A DNA stretch of 64,000 nt from Bin87 sp965219925 (GCA_965219925.1 OZ244795.1:1550001-1614000), one strand, 5' to 3'; shown: positions 46,570 through 56,420, counted from the first letter of the stretch. Notes: generated by a model from the sequence alone, not told the origin. Numbers and translations are program-made.

Positions 46570-47385
46570 TCAGGCTGGGCGGCCGGAACCGTTATCCAGA
46601 CTGCGGGCGAAATCAAGCCAAACACGGGCGCAGGGAACCGGCAGGACGTGCTGCACGAAACCTGAGACGCCGGGAAACACAACGGAACGTCCGTTGGGGA
46701 ACACGTCGGAGGCGCCGCGGAAATCACCCAACACTTCTTCACGCAAGGCGGCGGCGGCGATGATCAAGGTTGGGGTCTGAACATCCTTGAGAAGCGGGCG
46801 CAGATCGCCGGCCGCCTGAGCCTGGAAGCCGGCTACGACATGGGGTGTAGTGGCCTTCATCTGCTCGGCGTACCAGCGGGTGTAGTGGGGGTCGACTATC
46901 TGCGGGTCGAGACGACGACCGATGCTGCTTTCGACCCACGCGCCGATGCCTTCGTTTTCGATCTGGACGGCGGATTCGGCGTGGTGGGCGTCGTTGAAGC
47001 TGGTGGGAGAAGTGCAGGCGGTGAGGGAGAGCAACCGCTCCTGGTGCATGGTGGCGTAACGCATGGAAATGCTGCCGCCGACGGTTTCGCCGATAAGGTG
47101 GAACTTATCCAGGCCCAGCTTGTCGACAAACTCGGCGAGGTCTTTGGCGAAATTGTCCACCGAAAAGGGAAAGCCGGGGTCGGGGACGTCGGACTGACCC
47201 ATGCCGCGCATGTCGAAACGGATCACGCGGTAGTTTCGCGCGATGATGGGGACCCAGCCGAACCAGAGCTTATGGTTTTTGGCCATGCCGTGGTGCATTA
47301 CCACGGTTTGAGGCTCGGTCCACGGGTCGGTAAAGTCGTCTATGGTGTAGAACAGCTCACAGCCGTCATCGAGTCGAAGCTTCAT
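46570..47385 (-). CDS. alpha/beta hydrolase, with Thr at the nucleophile position
   Basis: A 271-residue hydrolase: MHHGMAKNHKLWFGWVP (oxyanion HG), FDMRGMGQSDVPD, then the nucleophile elbow LIGETVGGSISM, and a late His in GFVQHVLP. The usual G-x-S-x-G reads G-E-T-V-G, so the Ser is replaced by Thr. This may weaken or change activity. Overall it resembles 3-oxoadipate enol-lactonase-type proteins. It lies next to a CMD-family gene (47491-48285) on the same strand, a combination common in aromatic degradation. Confidence 0.88.
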   Translation of the reverse strand: MKLRLDDGCELFYTIDDFTDPWTEPQTVVMHHGMAKNHKLWFGWVPIIARNYRVIRFDMRGMGQSDVPDPGFPFSVDNFAKDLAEFVDKLGLDKFHLIGETVGGSISMRYATMHQERLLSLTACTSPTSFNDAHHAESAVQIENEGIGAWVESSIGRRLDPQIVDPHYTRWYAEQMKATTPHVVAGFQAQAAGDLRPLLKDVQTPTLIIAAAALREEVLGDFRGASDVFPNGRSVVFPGVSGFVQHVLPVPCARVWLDFARSLDNGSGRPA

Positions 47386-47490
47386 TGGGTTTCCGCCGAC
47401 CTCCTTACTGCCGATTGTTTCAACCGACTATTGAATATTCACCAAACTGCCGGGCTGGCGACGGGCGAACCCGGCGCAGAGGCCCGTGGG

Positions 47491-48285
47491 TCAGGAGATT
47501 CCGAGTTCGATAAAGACCGACCTGGCGATGCGCATGGCGGTGCGTGTGTTGACATAACCGCCGTACATGGACAGGTGAATGAACACTTCCATGACTTCGA
47601 CCGGGCTGAGACCGATGCCGAGGGCGCCACGAATCCTGCGTCGCATCTGGGCGTCGTAAACGCCCATGATGGTGAGTGAAGCCAGGGAGATGATGGCGCG
47701 GGACTTGTCATCGAGGGGGGAGCGGCTGTGAATCGCGCCCCAATGGTATTCGTCGACGATGCGCTCCAGGTCGGCCTCGGGGGAAGTGTCGTCGTAGCCG
47801 GAGGAGGGGGTGTCGCCCATGTGACGGCGGTGCATTTCCTGTCCCAGGGCGTGCAACTCGTCGGAGTGGCGGTTGGTGTCGTATTCGCTGACCGGTTGAA
47901 ACACGATGCCGCGATCCTCGAAGATTTCTTTGGTAAGGCGGAGGGCGGTTTCAACGGCAGGGACACCAACGTAAAAGGTGGACTGGATGAATATTTCGAC
48001 CACCTGTTGGGGGGTAATACCGACGTTGAGGGAACGCTCAACGTGGCGGCGCAGGAGGTTGAGTTCCCCCTGGGCCATGAGGGCGGCAACGGTGGCAACG
48101 CAACGGTAAGAGAGCTCCAGACCGGGGCGTGTCCAGATCATCCCGAAGAGGGCTTCGTCAATGATGCGTTTTAGGTCGGGGGCCAACTGGTCAACGCCCG
48201 GCAACGCATAGTGTGTATTGTCCCCGCCAGACATGATTCCGCGCATATTTTGTCCGGCCAGAAAGCGGTCATTGAGGGTGGTCAA
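47491..48285 (-). CDS. carboxymuconolactone decarboxylase (CMD) family protein
   Basis: A 264-residue protein with two CMD-like halves. The first half has PDLKRIIDEALFGMIWTRPG and VEIFIQSTFYVGVPAVETAL, and the second has LDDKSRAIISLASLTIMGVY and VEVMEVFIHLSMYGGYVNTR. Classic CMD proteins decarboxylate gamma-carboxymuconolactone; AhpD-like ones carry a CxxC pair, which is absent here. AGGAGGAACACTGCC supports the start. It is probably in one operon with the alpha/beta hydrolase and the HPP gene. Confidence 0.88.
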   Translation of the reverse strand: MTTLNDRFLAGQNMRGIMSGGDNTHYALPGVDQLAPDLKRIIDEALFGMIWTRPGLELSYRCVATVAALMAQGELNLLRRHVERSLNVGITPQQVVEIFIQSTFYVGVPAVETALRLTKEIFEDRGIVFQPVSEYDTNRHSDELHALGQEMHRRHMGDTPSSGYDDTSPEADLERIVDEYHWGAIHSRSPLDDKSRAIISLASLTIMGVYDAQMRRRIRGALGIGLSPVEVMEVFIHLSMYGGYVNTRTAMRIARSVFIELGIS

Positions 48286-48500
48286 GGCAGTGTTCCTCCT
48301 ACCAGGTTATTAAATGCGGCGTTACGCGCTAAGGCGTGGACCCGGACTGTAGGGCGTTGAGATTATAGCACAGGCTTGGCGACATCTCAGTTTGCCAATT
48401 GGCAGTGGCCTGACGGTTGTCGGGCCGGTGCCCAGAGGGCCGGATCGCTCCGTTAGTCCACCGTCGGTTGGGTGAGGCAATGATCATCTGATGCCGCCTA

Positions 48501-48646
48501 AACCTAAACCAAGGTGAAATGCGCAGATAGTGTAAGTCAAGCAGCGGTGCCGGATCATCCTCCAAGTACTGATGAGAGGGCTTTACCGGCGCAACCGAGC
48601 CAATCTTCATCGCCCCTCGAATGTACATCCCACCTTGGCTTTAGTT
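48501..48646. repeat. MITE family E, copy 2 (146 bp), flanked by TA
   Basis: The ends AACCTAAACCAAGGTG and CACCTTGGCTTTAGTT lie between TA at 48499-48500 and 48647-48648. Same length as copy 1, with an interior that diverges by point changes. Confidence 0.87.
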
Positions 48647-48714
48647 TAGTCTCCCGATTTCCTCACTGTTTCCTGCGGCAACGCTGTGGGCGCGTCCGAT
48701 GGGACGTGGGTTGA

Positions 48715-50425
48715 CTTAGCCCGAATCCACCGAGGGGATGCGGCCGTGCCGGTTAGACCAGGGATGAGAAGCCCAGGAATGAGACTACAAGATTTTGATC
48801 CCGATAGATTTGGTCGGGTGAGGGGTGAGCCAGCGACAGGAAGGTGATTTCTGACGGCCCGGTGCTGGTAGTGGGGGAGATCGGCAGTCAGCTTGCAGCA
48901 GGAGACACTCAGGGACCGACTTGGCGCAAATCCACCAGGCGGGTTGGGTAGTGCGGCGGACGGGTCGTACGCCGTCAGGAAGGGAGTGGCAGGGCGCGCA
49001 ATCGCTCCAGGGCGGAGCTGAACTGGTTTCTCCAGGGCCAGCCCTGGGGGAGGTGCAGGGGTGAGACGCCGCGTCTTGCGGGTGATGCGTCCGGCCAGGG
49101 AGAAGAAGCGTCGCCGAAGGGTCTTGGTGGTAACCACTGCCTCGCCGAGACCGATACGTGCGGTCCAACGTGCCAGGTTGTGGGCCATCACCTGTACGGC
49201 CAGCCAGGCACCGTTGGCTGGAAAGCGTCCCGAAGGGAGATGATTGAGCCCCACGCCGTACTTCAGGTCGCGGATGGCGTTCTCGATCTCGGCGTGGCGG
49301 CGATGGTCGGCCTCCAGGTCCGGGGTGTCCTCCTCTCGGTCGGTGATGAAAGCGTGATAGCTGTAACTGGTAAACAGGGCAAGTTGGGACCCGGGCGTGG
49401 GCTTGACCCGGCGGACGATCAGACGCACCGGCACGGCGTCGGGCTCACTGCCGAATGGTGTGTATTCAGTCTCCGCCACGTCGGCGGCGCCTTCCATCCA
49501 GTACGGGATGGGCGTCCAATCTGTCTCGGGTATCGCCTCGATGATGTTGCGCACGCTCTGGTGTTGTCGGACGGTGATGGAGAAGCGGACACTCTTATCG
49601 CGACAAGCGGCGACAATGGCGTGGCTGTGAAGCCGCTGTCGGCCCGCACGGTGAGTTGTCCGGTGGCTCCGGCGTAGCGCACCCGTCCCACCGCCTCGCG
49701 CAGGAAGTGGGCGGCGCCCCGAGCCGTGTTGGCTCTACCTTTGCGCAGCCGTGCCATCAGCACGTCCCCAGTGCCAGCGGCGACGGCGAGGAGCGGGTGA
49801 TAGCCACGCTGGCCGGCGTAGTTGTGGCGCTGCGCGCCCTCCTTGGCCAGCCCATATGTCTCGCAGACGGTGGAGTCCAGGTCGATGGTCAACGGATCAT
49901 CGCCCGGCCCGGCACCAGCCGCCCAGGCTCGGGCCAGCAGCTCCCGGCTCACCCGATCCAACTGACGCACGTGGCCCCAGCGGAAACTGCGCAAGAAGGT
50001 TCCCAAGGTGGACGGTGCCTTGACCGTGCCTCCCAGCACCTGCTCGGTCCTGCCAGCGCGTAGCGCGTCGGCGTCGTCAATGCAGTCGCCTCCGGCCAGC
50101 GCCGACGCCACCAACGTCAGCATCTTGTCGCCGGCATTCGCCCGACCCGGCGCATCCCCCAGGTCAACGTCGTGGTCCACCAGTTCAGCCAGTCCCAGAC
50201 GCCCAGCCAGGGTGACCGGAAGGATCAGCCCAGCGTTGGCCACCAGGCGGTGGTCGTCGAAGGCGATTTGGATGCGATCGGGGTCGTTGCGTGGTAGCAT
50301 CCGTTGGGTGCTCCTCGTTTCGGGCTGGTTTCATGTGTCAGAAACCATTATCCCCGAAGCCGGGAGCACTTTCTCATCCCTTCATCATGCCAACACACTC
50401 ATCCTTTCGGTGGATTGGGGCTTAG
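48715..50425 (-). mobile_element. IS1380-family insertion sequence (defective)
   Basis: The ends CTTAGCCCGAATCCACCG (left) and, on the other strand, CTAAGCCCCAATCCACCG (right) form inverted repeats. The single transposase gene inside is frameshifted. Confidence 0.85.
48800..50300 (-). pseudogene. IS1380-family transposase with one-base deletion
   Basis: From 50300: MLPRNDPDRIQIAFDDHRLV, the first catalytic Asp in TIDLDSTVCETYG, and the second in TVRADSGF. There the sequence reads GGCTTCACAGCCAC where family members have GGCTTCTACAGCCAC; loss of one T shifts the frame near 49620. The other frame then continues HAIVAACRDKSVRFS and contains HRRHAEIENAIRDLKYG with the catalytic Glu. The open frame runs past the left inverted repeat to 48646, so the exact end is unclear; 48800 is approximate. 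Confidence 0.85.
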
Positions 50426-50817
50426 TCTGCCTCGTCGGTTGTGTTCAACCGGACATTACAAGGGCTTTTTCAAAGTTGTGGAAATTAAACATCCGCTCGT
50501 CCTGAGGCTGTCGGAGGACCTCCTATCATCGCGAGGAGCGTAGCGACGTGGCAATACCGTTGCGGCTGCCGGGGCAATTATGACCGCTTACACTAATCCT
50601 CATAAGATATTATAGATATTGGAGGCATATCTAACAATAATTTTATATATATGTGCGTATAATGTGTGCCGATTTGCCAATCATGGGGAGATGCTTGCGT
50701 ATCCCTTGATGTCTGTCGCCGGGGACAAAACCCGAAGCGCCCCCCGGAGTGCCGCCGCCGAAAAAGCGATCCGCATCACGCTGACCGTCATTGCAATACT
50801 GATCGAGGTCTGTCGCC
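50426..50817. repeat. partial MITE fragments (family C then family A), then spacer
   Basis: AAGGGCTTTTTCAAAGTTGT and GCTCGTCCTGAGGCTGTC (50453-50515) match family C. Directly after, ATCGCGAGGAGCGTAGCGAC (50525-50545) matches the left arm of family A, then homology ends near 50575. The rest to 50817 is AT-rich and holds no supported gene. Confidence 0.6.
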
Positions 50818-52387
50818 ATGTTCACACCCTTCACTAACGCCCGCAACGTCCTCCGCCTGCCGGGGACTGCTTCCACCTCCTCCCTCCCCGCACAAGAGTC
50901 CTAATACTGCGCGCTGGCTGACTGGAAGCGGCTTCGCCTTGGCTATTTGCGCCCTCGCGCTGGGGGCGCTTCTCTTTGCTCAACCGGAAACGGCCCAGGC
51001 ACAGACCGGCCCCACAAAACTCTGGGCGTCAACCATGACGGTCGGCAACAGTTTTCTGGGCATTGGATACAGAGCAAGTAGGGTATTGGTTATGGTTCCA
51101 TATCCCCCGATGCACCGTTCAGGTTTTCGGGCTACACATCTGGCACAACGGCTTTTGTCGAAGAGGTACGTATTGCTAATACCTTACTGCTGTTTCTCTT
51201 CGGCCCCTCCTACTTGCCAGTTATAGCGGGGTGTTGTGTGTGGGCGAACGGTCATTTCCCTTTGACCAGAGCGACTACAATTCCCAAGCTACCGCCTCGC
51301 TTTCTCCAACCACGGCCTGAGTTGGGTTGACGGCCAGCGGGTGGAGCTGTCGCTGTGGGAGGTGCCGTCGAAGCAGGGCGACTGGGCCAGCCTCTGCCTC
51401 CCGCCACCACCACTAACGGTCAGCATCCAACCGGTGAAGGCGACCATACGGGAGGGCGAGGGCGTAGTGTACCTGCTCCGCGCCAACGGTATCCTCACGG
51501 AAGACCCTCAGGTTCCGGTGTCGGTCAGCACGGACGGCGACTTCGGGGCCGGATCAGGCGTCCGCCGGGTGGGTATACGGAGGGGCACCAATCGGACGTA
51601 CCACCGTTCCAGACTACGGATGACGACACCGAGGAGGCGAACAGCTCCATCACGGCGGCGCTGCGCTCCGGGTTCGGGTACCAGATAGCGGCTGCGCCGG
51701 GGAACCAGGCCACGGTGCGGATTGTGGACAACGACCCCGGCCCGCTGAACCACGTACCCGACTATCCGCATCCGGGTGGCCGCGGCCGCCATCACCGAGG
51801 GCCAGGACGCGGTGTTCGCGGTGACGGCGGACCCGGCGCCGCTGTCCGACCTGCCGGTGCACCTGTACGACAACGACGGCCCACCGAGTTCGCCGTCGGG
51901 TCTGCGGCTGGGTAGGCTGGAAGGCGAGTCGCGCCTGGCGGTGCGCTGGGACGAGGTTCCGGAGGCCACCGGCTACGAGGTCCGTTGGGGCGTTGCGGCG
52001 GAGTCGGCGCGGCAAACCGCGTGGGTGAGCGGGCCGGCGTTCACGACGCCGGAGCTGGCGCCGACGGCGGCGTACGCCTTCCAGGTCTCGGCCTGCGACG
52101 ACGCTGGGTGCAGCGAGCGGTCGCCGGAGGTCCGGGGCTCGCCGGAACTGAGCTACCAGTGGCGGATCGCCGATGCGTCGCACAGCGAGCTGGCGGGGTT
52201 GGCTGGCTTCCTTGATGATGCCGGCCAGGCGCAGCCGCGCTTCACGGTGCCGGGCCGGCGCGACGTGCCGGACCGCAGCGCACTCGACGACGGCAATTGG
52301 ATCGACTTCGAGCTGATGGTGACCGATGAGGAAGGCGGCTCCGACACCGACACGGTGACCGTAACCGAGTCCGGCGCCAACGGCTAG
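50818..52387 (+). pseudogene. decayed surface protein with Calx-beta/fibronectin type III domains
   Basis: The start at ATG 50818 (MFTPFTNARNVLRLPGTAST) shifts frame near 50900 into a signal-type hydrophobic segment, SGFALAICALALGALLFAQP, ending in A-Q-A. Further pieces in changing frames follow: GYTSGTTAFVEEVRIA, DYNSQATAS, the Calx-beta-like VSIQPVKATIREGEGVVYLL, and, open from 51776, a fibronectin III domain (PSSPSGLRLGRLEGESRLAV, GYEVRWGVA, YAFQVSACDDAGC) and a PKD/cadherin-like end. At least four shifts. It was once an exported repeat-rich adhesin-like protein. Confidence 0.72.
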
Positions 52388-52643
52388 GAGCAAAATCGGG
52401 AAATGGCCCCTTGACGCAACGCCGCCGGCAGTCCTACCCAGGCTACCGGCGGCTTTATTACGTGAGGCCGGCTGGGACGGCGCTGCCTAACTGATGAGGT
52501 TGCTGCTCGGGGCCGGTCTCGGGGCCGGATCTGACTACCGACTGAACCCAATCCCCATGTCATGCCCCGTCTTGGAAACCGTCCTGCCTACCGGCCTCGT
52601 CGCTACGATGGTCGTGGAGAGAGCGGAGTGAACAACGGCGTAG
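52388..52643. other. interval without a gene
   Basis: GCCGCCGGC..GCCGGCGGC near 52419-52452 is a strong GC hairpin after the pseudogene stop, possibly its former terminator. Nothing else seen. Confidence 0.4.
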
Positions 52644-52817
52644 AGTGTGTTGACAAATACCGTCATTTCAGCGAATGCGGGAATCCAGTAGCCGAAGTCG
52701 TTAATCACGGTTCTGATTCTTTCATCATACCCTCTCTGGACTTCTGCCCCGTATCAAGTACGGGGAGACGTTCTTTCGCAGGAGTGACGGGCTGGTTTGC
52801 TAATTGCCAACAGGCTC
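52644..52817. repeat. MITE family D, copy 3, flanked by TA
   Basis: The ends GAGTGTGTTGACAAAT and AATTGCCAACAGGCTC lie between TA at 52642-52643 and 52818-52819. The CCCCGTATCAAGTACGGGG palindrome sits on the opposite arm from that in copy 2, as if the interior were rearranged. Confidence 0.85.
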
Positions 52818-52961
52818 TAATACGGCGGGGTAGCAACGCGGCCCCGACCAATTCAGCGCCAGGCTGTCTGCTCTTTCCGGAGCCTTACGACAATCGTCAT
52901 CTAAATGGATCACCCCCGCTGCGGATAAAGCATACCCAGAGTAGCGAAATCTCCTCATCAC

Positions 52962-53116
52962 CAGGGCCTTTCGGTTTTACAAGAAATCCCCTCTCCCTTG
53001 ATGGGAGAGGGTTAGGGTGAGGGTGAAGGTGTGAGATAGGGAACTATCCTGCGGCAGGCTATACCCCTCACCCCAGCCCTCTCCCACAAGGGGAGAGGGA
53101 GAATCGAAAGGCCCTG
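52962..53116. repeat. MITE family B, copy 2 (155 bp, inverted relative to copy 1)
   Basis: The ends CAGGGCCTTTCGGTTTTAC and CGAAAGGCCCTG match family B. The left flank TCATCACC (52955-52962) recurs at the far end of the neighbouring IS66 (54559-54566), while the immediate right flank does not match the left, so the target duplication of this copy alone is unclear. It supplies the last codons and stop of the IS66 transposase frame. Confidence 0.88.
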
Positions 53117-54469
53117 GTTCACGTCGCGTAACTGTTCAGAGTTGGGGGGAAGCGAGGAGTTGTCGGCAGGTGGTGAGGGGTTGAGGCCCTGTGCTCTCCA
53201 GGAGCCGAAGATTGAAGCCAGCGTCATCTTGGTTTCGGTGCCCTGCTGCGAGCGGGTTCCTCCGCTGATCTTGCGACTGATCACCAGCGGCCGCAGGCTG
53301 CGCTCGGCGGCGTTGTTATCCGGTGGCACTTCCGGTTGGCCCATGAAGACGAAGAGTTCCTTGACGTGCTTCTCGATGCGTCGGCACAACCTGGCCTGAA
53401 CCGCCGACGGGTCATCCAGGTAGGGACGGCAGAGGGCCAGCAGGCGCCTTTCCAAAGCCAGTTGGGTGGTGCGTCGCTGTTGCTCCGACGGATGGGTAAA
53501 GGCCGCGGCCTGGCGGTAGAGTTGGTGGACCGCGTCAGCCCACTGTGTCAGCCGATGGTCCTGTGGGTAGAGTGTACGCAAGTCGTGGATGTCCCGCAGG
53601 AGGTGGGCCCAGCAGCGTTGCTTGGGGCCGTCGTAGTGGTGATAGGCGGCGTAGAAGTCGCTGACCAGCACACCAGCAAACTCCTCCCCCAGGACTTCGT
53701 CCACCACGGCCTTGCCCCGACCTCGCCGCAGGAAGTACCGCAGGGTGGGCGTGCTAAAGGTCCACACGTAGCCGTTGTGTCCGTCCTCCCGCCAGCCGGT
53801 CTCATCGGCGTGGACCACCGGACTGCCTCGGACCCGCTCCACTATGGTTTCCATCACCCCCTGGGCTTTGCGGGCCACCCGTTGCGTGGCAGCCACGATG
53901 GCCCCCACGCTGAGATGCAGTCCATGCACGGTGTCCAGGTACCACTGGATGGTGCGCCAGGGCAGCCTGGCCTCCTCGCGCAACGCGGCAATCCGGCTGA
54001 CCAGGTTCACTCCCAACCGCTGCCGGTCCAGCACCACGCCGTCGAGTTGCGCGGTGGGCGTACAACGCCGTTGGCACTGCGGGCAGGTGCGGGCGAGGTA
54101 AGCGTGCTCAGTTACCTCCACCGGAACCTGGGGCAAGTCGATGACTTCCCGTGTCCGCTGGGTCCAACCGCCGGACAACTGGGTTCCACAGTCGGGACAC
54201 TGTTCCACCACATGCTCCACTCGCTGGGTAGGCGTCGTGCGGGTCCGGGCAAAGCCGTGGGGTCGAGGCTGGCGTGGCTTCTTGGGTCGATCCGGCTTCT
54301 GCTCGGATTTGGACTTCAGACCGGGCATCCTTCCCGAAACCCTGGATTTGGCCCGCCCTTCCAACTGGGCAATCCGTTTCTCCAGGTTCTCGATGATGGC
54401 CTGCTGCCGAACGATGATCCCAATCAGAACATCCCGGTCGGCGGTGGTGAGGTCGATTTCATGCTCCAT
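53012..54469 (-). CDS. IS66-family transposase (TnpC), C-terminus running into a MITE
   Basis: The ATG at 54469 starts MEHEIDLTTADRDVLIGIIV. A coiled coil (QQAIIENLEKRIAQLEG), a zinc finger (EQCPDCGTQL and RTCPQCQRRC) and the DDE core follow: VVHADETGW (Asp), VLVSDFYAAYHHYDG (Asp) and NNAAERSLRPL (Glu). The frame has no stop within the IS; it crosses the end at 53128 and stops with TAA at 53012-53014, inside family B MITE copy 2, adding about 38 foreign residues. Longer starts upstream (to 54520) are less likely. Confidence 0.9.
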   Translation of the reverse strand: MEHEIDLTTADRDVLIGIIVRQQAIIENLEKRIAQLEGRAKSRVSGRMPGLKSKSEQKPDRPKKPRQPRPHGFARTRTTPTQRVEHVVEQCPDCGTQLSGGWTQRTREVIDLPQVPVEVTEHAYLARTCPQCQRRCTPTAQLDGVVLDRQRLGVNLVSRIAALREEARLPWRTIQWYLDTVHGLHLSVGAIVAATQRVARKAQGVMETIVERVRGSPVVHADETGWREDGHNGYVWTFSTPTLRYFLRRGRGKAVVDEVLGEEFAGVLVSDFYAAYHHYDGPKQRCWAHLLRDIHDLRTLYPQDHRLTQWADAVHQLYRQAAAFTHPSEQQRRTTQLALERRLLALCRPYLDDPSAVQARLCRRIEKHVKELFVFMGQPEVPPDNNAAERSLRPLVISRKISGGTRSQQGTETKMTLASIFGSWRAQGLNPSPPADNSSLPPNSEQLRDVNQGLSILPLPLWERAGVRGIACRRIVPYLTPSPSP

Positions 54470-54558
54470 GACCCCAACTTGACATAAACAGCCCAAAGGT
54501 CGCCAGCCATCGACAAACAACTTTTCAGCAATTCACCTCACCAACTCTGAACTGTTAC
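53128..54558 (-). mobile_element. IS66-family insertion sequence with tnpC only
   Basis: The ends GTAACTGTTCAGAGTTG (53128) and CAACTCTGAACTGTTAC (54558) are perfect 17-bp inverted repeats. No tnpA or tnpB. TCATCACC follows the right end at once (54559-54566); the matching copy on the left lies beyond the adjacent MITE (52955-52962), so MITE plus IS are together bounded by an 8-bp direct repeat, the size typical for IS66. Confidence 0.88.
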
Positions 54559-54635
54559 TCATCACCCTCACGCGTTTCGACCGGGGATCGTTCGGTGATA
54601 TGATTACCCTCGGCCAACGCGCCGCGGGAGTCCCA

Positions 54636-55298
54636 GTGCTTATCGATTTGCACACTCACACCTACCCGAAATCCGATGACAGTTTCGTTTCCGTAGATGA
54701 TTTGATTGAGGCGGCTAAAGCCCGCGGCCTCGATGGAATTTGCCTCACAGAACACGACGATTTTTGGCCCCCGGAATCCACCGCCGAATTGACTCGTCGC
54801 CACGGCATCCTCGTCTTGCCCGGCTGCGAAATCAACACCGATGTCGGCCACGTCCTCGCCTTCGGTTTGCACCGGTACCGCTTCGGAATGCACAAACCCG
54901 AATTCCTGCGCGCGGAAGCCGACCGCGCCGGTGCAGTCTTGGTAGCCGCTCACCCATACCGCCGCCGTTTTTTATCAGAGCCCGGTTCAGACGCAAATCA
55001 GAGGGCAGACATGTTAGCTCGCGCGCTGGCAGATCCCATGCTTGGGTTATTCCACGCCGTAGAATCTCAAAATGGTCGTGGTTCCGCAGAAGAAAACCGA
55101 TTCGCTGACGAGTTGCGCTGCAATCTCGGTTTGCCAGGAACCGGCGGAAGCGATACCCACCGGATTTTTCAGATGGGAACCGCCGCCACCCTGTTTGAAC
55201 GGAAAATAGCATCGTTGAGCGATCTCATTGCCGAACTCGAAGCCGGACGTATGCAGCCCTTGAATTTGGCCGGCTCGGCTGTCGTCCCTCCCACCTGA
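54636..55298 (+). CDS. PHP-domain metal-dependent phosphoesterase
   Basis: A 220-residue PHP domain. Metal motifs are LIDLHTHTYPKSDDS at the start, LDGICLTEHDDFWPP, LVAAHPYRRRF and GTGGSDTHR. Such proteins hydrolyse phosphate esters, for example histidinol phosphate or nucleotide 3'-phosphates; the substrate is unknown. The GTG at 54636 is preferred because GGGAG lies five bases before it and homology starts VLIDLH; ATG at 54600 adds 12 residues. IS66 ends only about 75 bp upstream, so the original promoter may have been displaced. Confidence 0.88.
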   Translation: MLIDLHTHTYPKSDDSFVSVDDLIEAAKARGLDGICLTEHDDFWPPESTAELTRRHGILVLPGCEINTDVGHVLAFGLHRYRFGMHKPEFLRAEADRAGAVLVAAHPYRRRFLSEPGSDANQRADMLARALADPMLGLFHAVESQNGRGSAEENRFADELRCNLGLPGTGGSDTHRIFQMGTAATLFERKIASLSDLIAELEAGRMQPLNLAGSAVVPPT

Positions 55299-55429
55299 AT
55301 CCATCTATCCATTGGGTCGCGCAGTGTAGAGTATCCCAACGCGGTCCGAAACTCCGACCGGTCAATGCTGCCGCCTAACGTCAATTCGGTTCAGTTTTCA
55401 CTCGGCCACCCACATAGCGGAACAGGACA

Positions 55430-56413
55430 TTGCCACCTGTATTGCAAATAGAAGACCTTCATGTAGAGTTCCGAGTCCCCAACGGAATTGTGCACGCCGT
55501 GAACGGTGTTTCCTTCGCTCAGGAAGAGGAAGAGGTTTTCTGTATCGTAGGCGAAAGCGGAGCCGGGAAGAGTGCGCTGGCTCTCGCGGTAATGGGGCTG
55601 CTTCCGGATAACGGTTTCGTGACCAGGGGTCAGGTCGTTTTCGACGGCGTCGATCTGGTTACCGCGCCCGAAGAATATATTCGGCGACTCCGCGGCAAAA
55701 CTATGTCGCTGGTTTTCCAGGACGCGCAGGCCGCCCTGAACCCGGTTCAAACCGTCGGGGCCCAATTGACCGAAGTAATCATGACCCACTCGCCGTTGAA
55801 CCGGCGGGCCGCCGCCGCCGTCTGCCAGGAGATGCTGCGCGAGCTGGGGGTGCCAGACCCCAGACGCATCATGGGAGCCTATCCGTTCACGCTCAGCGGC
55901 GGCCAGTGTCAACGGGTCATGTTGGCCATGGCTCTCGTAATGCGGCCCCGCCTGTTAATCGCCGACGAGGTGACATCCAGCGTGGACGTTACGCTGCAGG
56001 CCGAAATTCTGGAAAGGCTGAAGGAACTGAGTCGGGATTCCAAGTCTGCGATCCTGTTGATCACCCATGACATGGGAGTCGTGGCGAATATGGCGCGCCG
56101 GGTAGGGGTGATGTATGCCGGGCGACTGATCGAACACGCCGGTTTGTTGCCTTTGTTCCAACAACCCCGGCATCCCTACACCTGGGCGCTATTGCAGTCG
56201 TTGCCCAGGCTGGACGCTGCCGGACACCGTCTACGGGCCTTGCGCGGCTCCCCTCCCGACCTGATAGACTTGGGCGAACAATGCCCGTTCCTGCCGCGTT
56301 GCCCCAAAGCCATTTCGCGTTGCCGGATCGAGGATTCTCCAGCGCTGGTTGAATTGACGGACGGACACTACACGTCCTGTTTCAATCCGATTTTGTACCC
56401 GGAAGGGGAATAG
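55430..56413 (+). CDS. oligopeptide/dipeptide-type ABC transporter ATP-binding protein
   Basis: A 327-residue OppD/DppD-like ATPase: Walker A GESGAGKS at 41-48, signature LSGGQCQR at 155-162, and Walker B LLIADE ending in Glu180. The usual DEPT is here DEVTSS. The C-terminal oligopeptide-transporter domain has PDLIDLGEQCPFLPRCPKA and further Cys residues. The start is a TTG after AACAGGACA. No permease or binding protein gene lies beside it, so it is an orphan in this window; its partner genes must be elsewhere. Confidence 0.92.
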   Translation: MPPVLQIEDLHVEFRVPNGIVHAVNGVSFAQEEEEVFCIVGESGAGKSALALAVMGLLPDNGFVTRGQVVFDGVDLVTAPEEYIRRLRGKTMSLVFQDAQAALNPVQTVGAQLTEVIMTHSPLNRRAAAAVCQEMLRELGVPDPRRIMGAYPFTLSGGQCQRVMLAMALVMRPRLLIADEVTSSVDVTLQAEILERLKELSRDSKSAILLITHDMGVVANMARRVGVMYAGRLIEHAGLLPLFQQPRHPYTWALLQSLPRLDAAGHRLRALRGSPPDLIDLGEQCPFLPRCPKAISRCRIEDSPALVELTDGHYTSCFNPILYPEGE

Positions 56414-56420
56414 CTGGAAC

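Noticed and set aside
53336..54487. 383-codon plus-strand ORF
   Set aside because: Antisense to the IS66 transposase, which has the DDE residues.
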